Origin: Eulemur rufifrons
Taxonomy: Eukaryota; Chordata; Mammalia; Primates; Lemuridae
Assembly: GCF_041146395.1 (NCBI RefSeq)
Contig: NC_091012.1
Coordinates: 16,668,193 to 16,732,192, forward strand
Reading direction: 5' to 3'
Length of the DNA stretch: 64,000 nt
Positions 62,085 through 64,000 of the stretch are shown here, piece by piece (position 1 is the first letter of the stretch; the number at the start of each line of letters is the position of its first letter). The translations under genes were made by a program, and so were the position numbers. Under the pieces are notes generated by a model. It saw only the letters and a program-made list of their open reading frames with translations. It was not told the origin of the DNA and did no database searches.

Positions 62085-62450
62085 TTGTTATTACACACTT
62101 AGATGCTTAAAACAGCATGTATTTGTTACATTGCATTTCTGGAGGTCAAAAGACCCTCTGAGGCTAAATTAAGGTGTCAGCAGGATGAGGTTTATCTCCA
62201 CAGGCTGTAGATGTGAATCTATTTTCCCGTTTGTTTTTTCTCTCCGGCTTCTAGAGGCCACCTAAGTCTTTGGCTCCTTTCTGCCTCCTTAACAACTTCA
62301 ATGCCATCAATGGTGGATCACATTTTTCTCACATTGCCTCATTCTGACACTGAGTCTCTTAATTCTTGATTACCCATTGAAGGAACCTGGTGATTACATT
62401 GGGCCCATCCAGATAACCCAGGGTAATCTCTTTATCTTAAAGGCAGCTGA
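62085..62450 (+). repeat. Ancient mammalian repeat, GTGGCTTAAAAC type
   Basis: GATGCTTAAAACAGCATGTATTTG, TTTCTGGAGGTCAAAAG, GGCTTCTAGAGGCCACC and GATTACATTGGGCCCATCCAG occur in the same order as in a widespread old mammalian repeat, also present at 48815 and 23630. It is unnamed here because I cannot confirm the family. Confidence 0.55.
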
Positions 62451-63285
62451 ATAGCAACCTTAAATTCATCTGGAATGTTAATTCTCCATTCTTCCCTGTG
62501 ATGCAGTCTAACATATTTACACAAGCCAGTGATTAGAATGTGGTCAGCTTTGTGTAGCCAATATACTGCCAGCCAATGGTCCCTTTAACCTCAAAATTGT
62601 CTTGCTCTTTCTTAGTTTACTTTCTATTCCAGATAATCCTTACATAAGTTTTCCAGACTTAGGATAAAATCACTGACATATAACTTTCAAATTATATGGA
62701 AAATAATCCACACAATTTTTCTTGTTATGACATATAGAAAGGGAATCAAAATAATCACATAGTGCTTCTTCCTTGAAGATTTACTACATGCAGCAAATTT
62801 TGCTATTACCTTGTCAGGTCAATTTCTATACATACAGAAATTGCCCAAAATATAAATTTGGAAAGCAAGGCAGAAATTTTAACAGTTGTTGTTCGTGTAT
62901 GATATTTAGAAATCCATAGCTGATATAGATCATTGACCTTGAATAGCTGGATGTGTACAATATTTTAAAGGACAATTTGCATGGTTGTTTAAGTGTTTGT
63001 TACTCTTTCTACCAAAGCTTAATATATGAAAAGGATGCATTTATCTAAACTGCCAAAACCAAAAATCTAATACTTCCCACAAATACACATCTGTACCCAC
63101 AGTATACCCAGGTTCTACTCACATGTTGGGACCAGGAGAAACACCTGAATAATATTTCTTTTAAGAGATAATGATCTCCATGTTTTAAGAATGGTATTTT
63201 TTTTTTTATAATAATTTACACATTTTTAATATGCTCATCACTGAGGTATGTACTAATAAATCTCTCAACATATTTAATGCAATTA
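62451..63285. other. No recognised feature
   Basis: AT-rich interval before L1-C. Confidence 0.45.
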
Positions 63286-63287
63286 GT

Positions 63288-64000
63288 TTTATTTATTTAT
63301 TTTTTTTTAATTATTAAGTGAACAGTGCAAGTTAAAAACAATAGTTTCATATTTTTCCCCACCCCCCCTTTCCCGAGTCAACACCTTCAAGTGTTACCAC
63401 TCCCCAAACGGTGCGCAATGCACTCATTGTGTAGGCATACCCCCATCCCCTCCCCCACCCCCCACCTCAGTCTGATGTCCAATTGGTGTCGTTCCCAGAT
63501 TTGTATTTAGGTGATGATCAGGGAAACCAATTTTCTGGTGAGTACATGTGATGCTTGTTTTTCCATTCTTGGGATACTTCACTTAATAGAATGGGTTCCA
63601 ACTCTCTCCAGGAGAACCATAGAGATGTCGTATCTTCATCATTCCTTATAGCTGAGTAATATTCCATGGTATACATATACCACAGTTTACTAATCCAATC
63701 ATGTATTGATGGGCATTTGGGTTGTTTCCACATCTTTGCTATTGTGAATTGTGCTGCTATAAACATTCGGGTACATGTGCCTTTGTTACAGAATGACCTC
63801 CTTTCCCTTGGGTATATGCCCAGTAATGGGATTGCTGGGTCAAATGGCAGGTCTACTTGAATCTGTTTAAGATACCTCCATAATGCTTTCCACAGGGGTT
63901 GCACTAGTTTGCAGTCCCACCAGCAGTGTATGAGTGTTCCTGTCTCTCCACACCCAAGCCAACATTGTTGTTTTGGGTTTTTTTGATAAAGGCCATTCTC
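63288..64000 (-). mobile_element. L1-C: young L1 3' end, continues beyond window
   Basis: Minus-strand L1 with poly-A at about 63288-63310, the same non-canonical tail as L1-B (63311-63354) and the ORF2 C-terminus. The last 128 codons (63518-63904) are open and match L1-B closely. A one-base loss near 63966 (CAACATTGTTG against CAACATGTGTTG in L1-B) breaks the frame upstream. Its 5' part is off the window. Confidence 0.93.

Overview
The window looks like repeat-rich, gene-poor nuclear DNA from a primate, most likely a strepsirrhine (lemur or loris group). The main evidence is seven Alu copies. The younger ones share an arrangement I associate with strepsirrhine Alus: 'CCTAGCACTCTGGGAGG', a 'GAAATTATATGGACAACTAAAA' type middle linker and 'ACTCACTCTAGCC' in the right arm. 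L1, MIR, mariner and ERV-L-like remnants fit a mammal. No intact host protein-coding gene, tRNA, rRNA or CRISPR array is visible.

Layout, left half. Positions 1-4345 hold the 5' part of a full-length-type L1 on the minus strand (L1-A), cut by the window edge. Its 5' end lies inside the pol gene of a gammaretrovirus-like endogenous retrovirus (ERV), also on the minus strand (about 4346-10294). The ERV has a 5' LTR, a primer-binding site resembling tRNA-Thr, a leader with a splice donor and a hydrophobic pre-gag reading frame, then gag, pro, RT and RNase H. Integrase and env would lie beyond L1-A, outside the window. From 10.3 to 15.3 kb there is a dense pile of retroposons: an older L1 5' part carrying a 129-bp nested L1 tail with a perfect 20-bp target-site duplication, a processed CD24 pseudogene, three Alus and an L1 with a 5' inversion. 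From 15.5 to 28.8 kb there is mostly unrecognised AT-rich sequence with ancient L1, ERV pol, MIR and L1-tail fragments.

Middle. Positions 28859-36580 are one complete L1 insertion (L1-B, minus strand) bounded by a perfect 14-bp target-site duplication. It has ORF1, ORF2 and a long 5' UTR with tandem 194-bp units. Only one frameshift in ORF1, and one stop plus one frameshift in ORF2, are visible. Its 3' tail differs from the common L1 tail elsewhere in the window and is shared with a third copy (L1-C) at the right edge.

Right half. From 36.6 to 64 kb there are Alus, old L1 remnants (some nested), a mariner remnant, an LTR-like insert and three broken chemosensory receptor genes: an OR2-type olfactory receptor (minus, 45.3-46.3 kb), a second OR2-type fragment (plus, 58.0-58.5 kb) and a vomeronasal type-1 receptor (minus, 60.3-61.2 kb). 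These suggest the edge of a degraded chemoreceptor cluster.

How the parts relate: this is a record of retrotransposition rather than a pathway. L1 ORF1p and ORF2p are the machinery that would have moved the L1s and, in trans, the Alus and the CD24 retrocopy. I found no clear new biological system. The most interesting leads are the replaced 3' tail shared by L1-B and L1-C, the pre-gag membrane ORF and UGA-CGG gag-pol junction of the ERV, and a candidate short L1 3' transduction at 61.4 kb.
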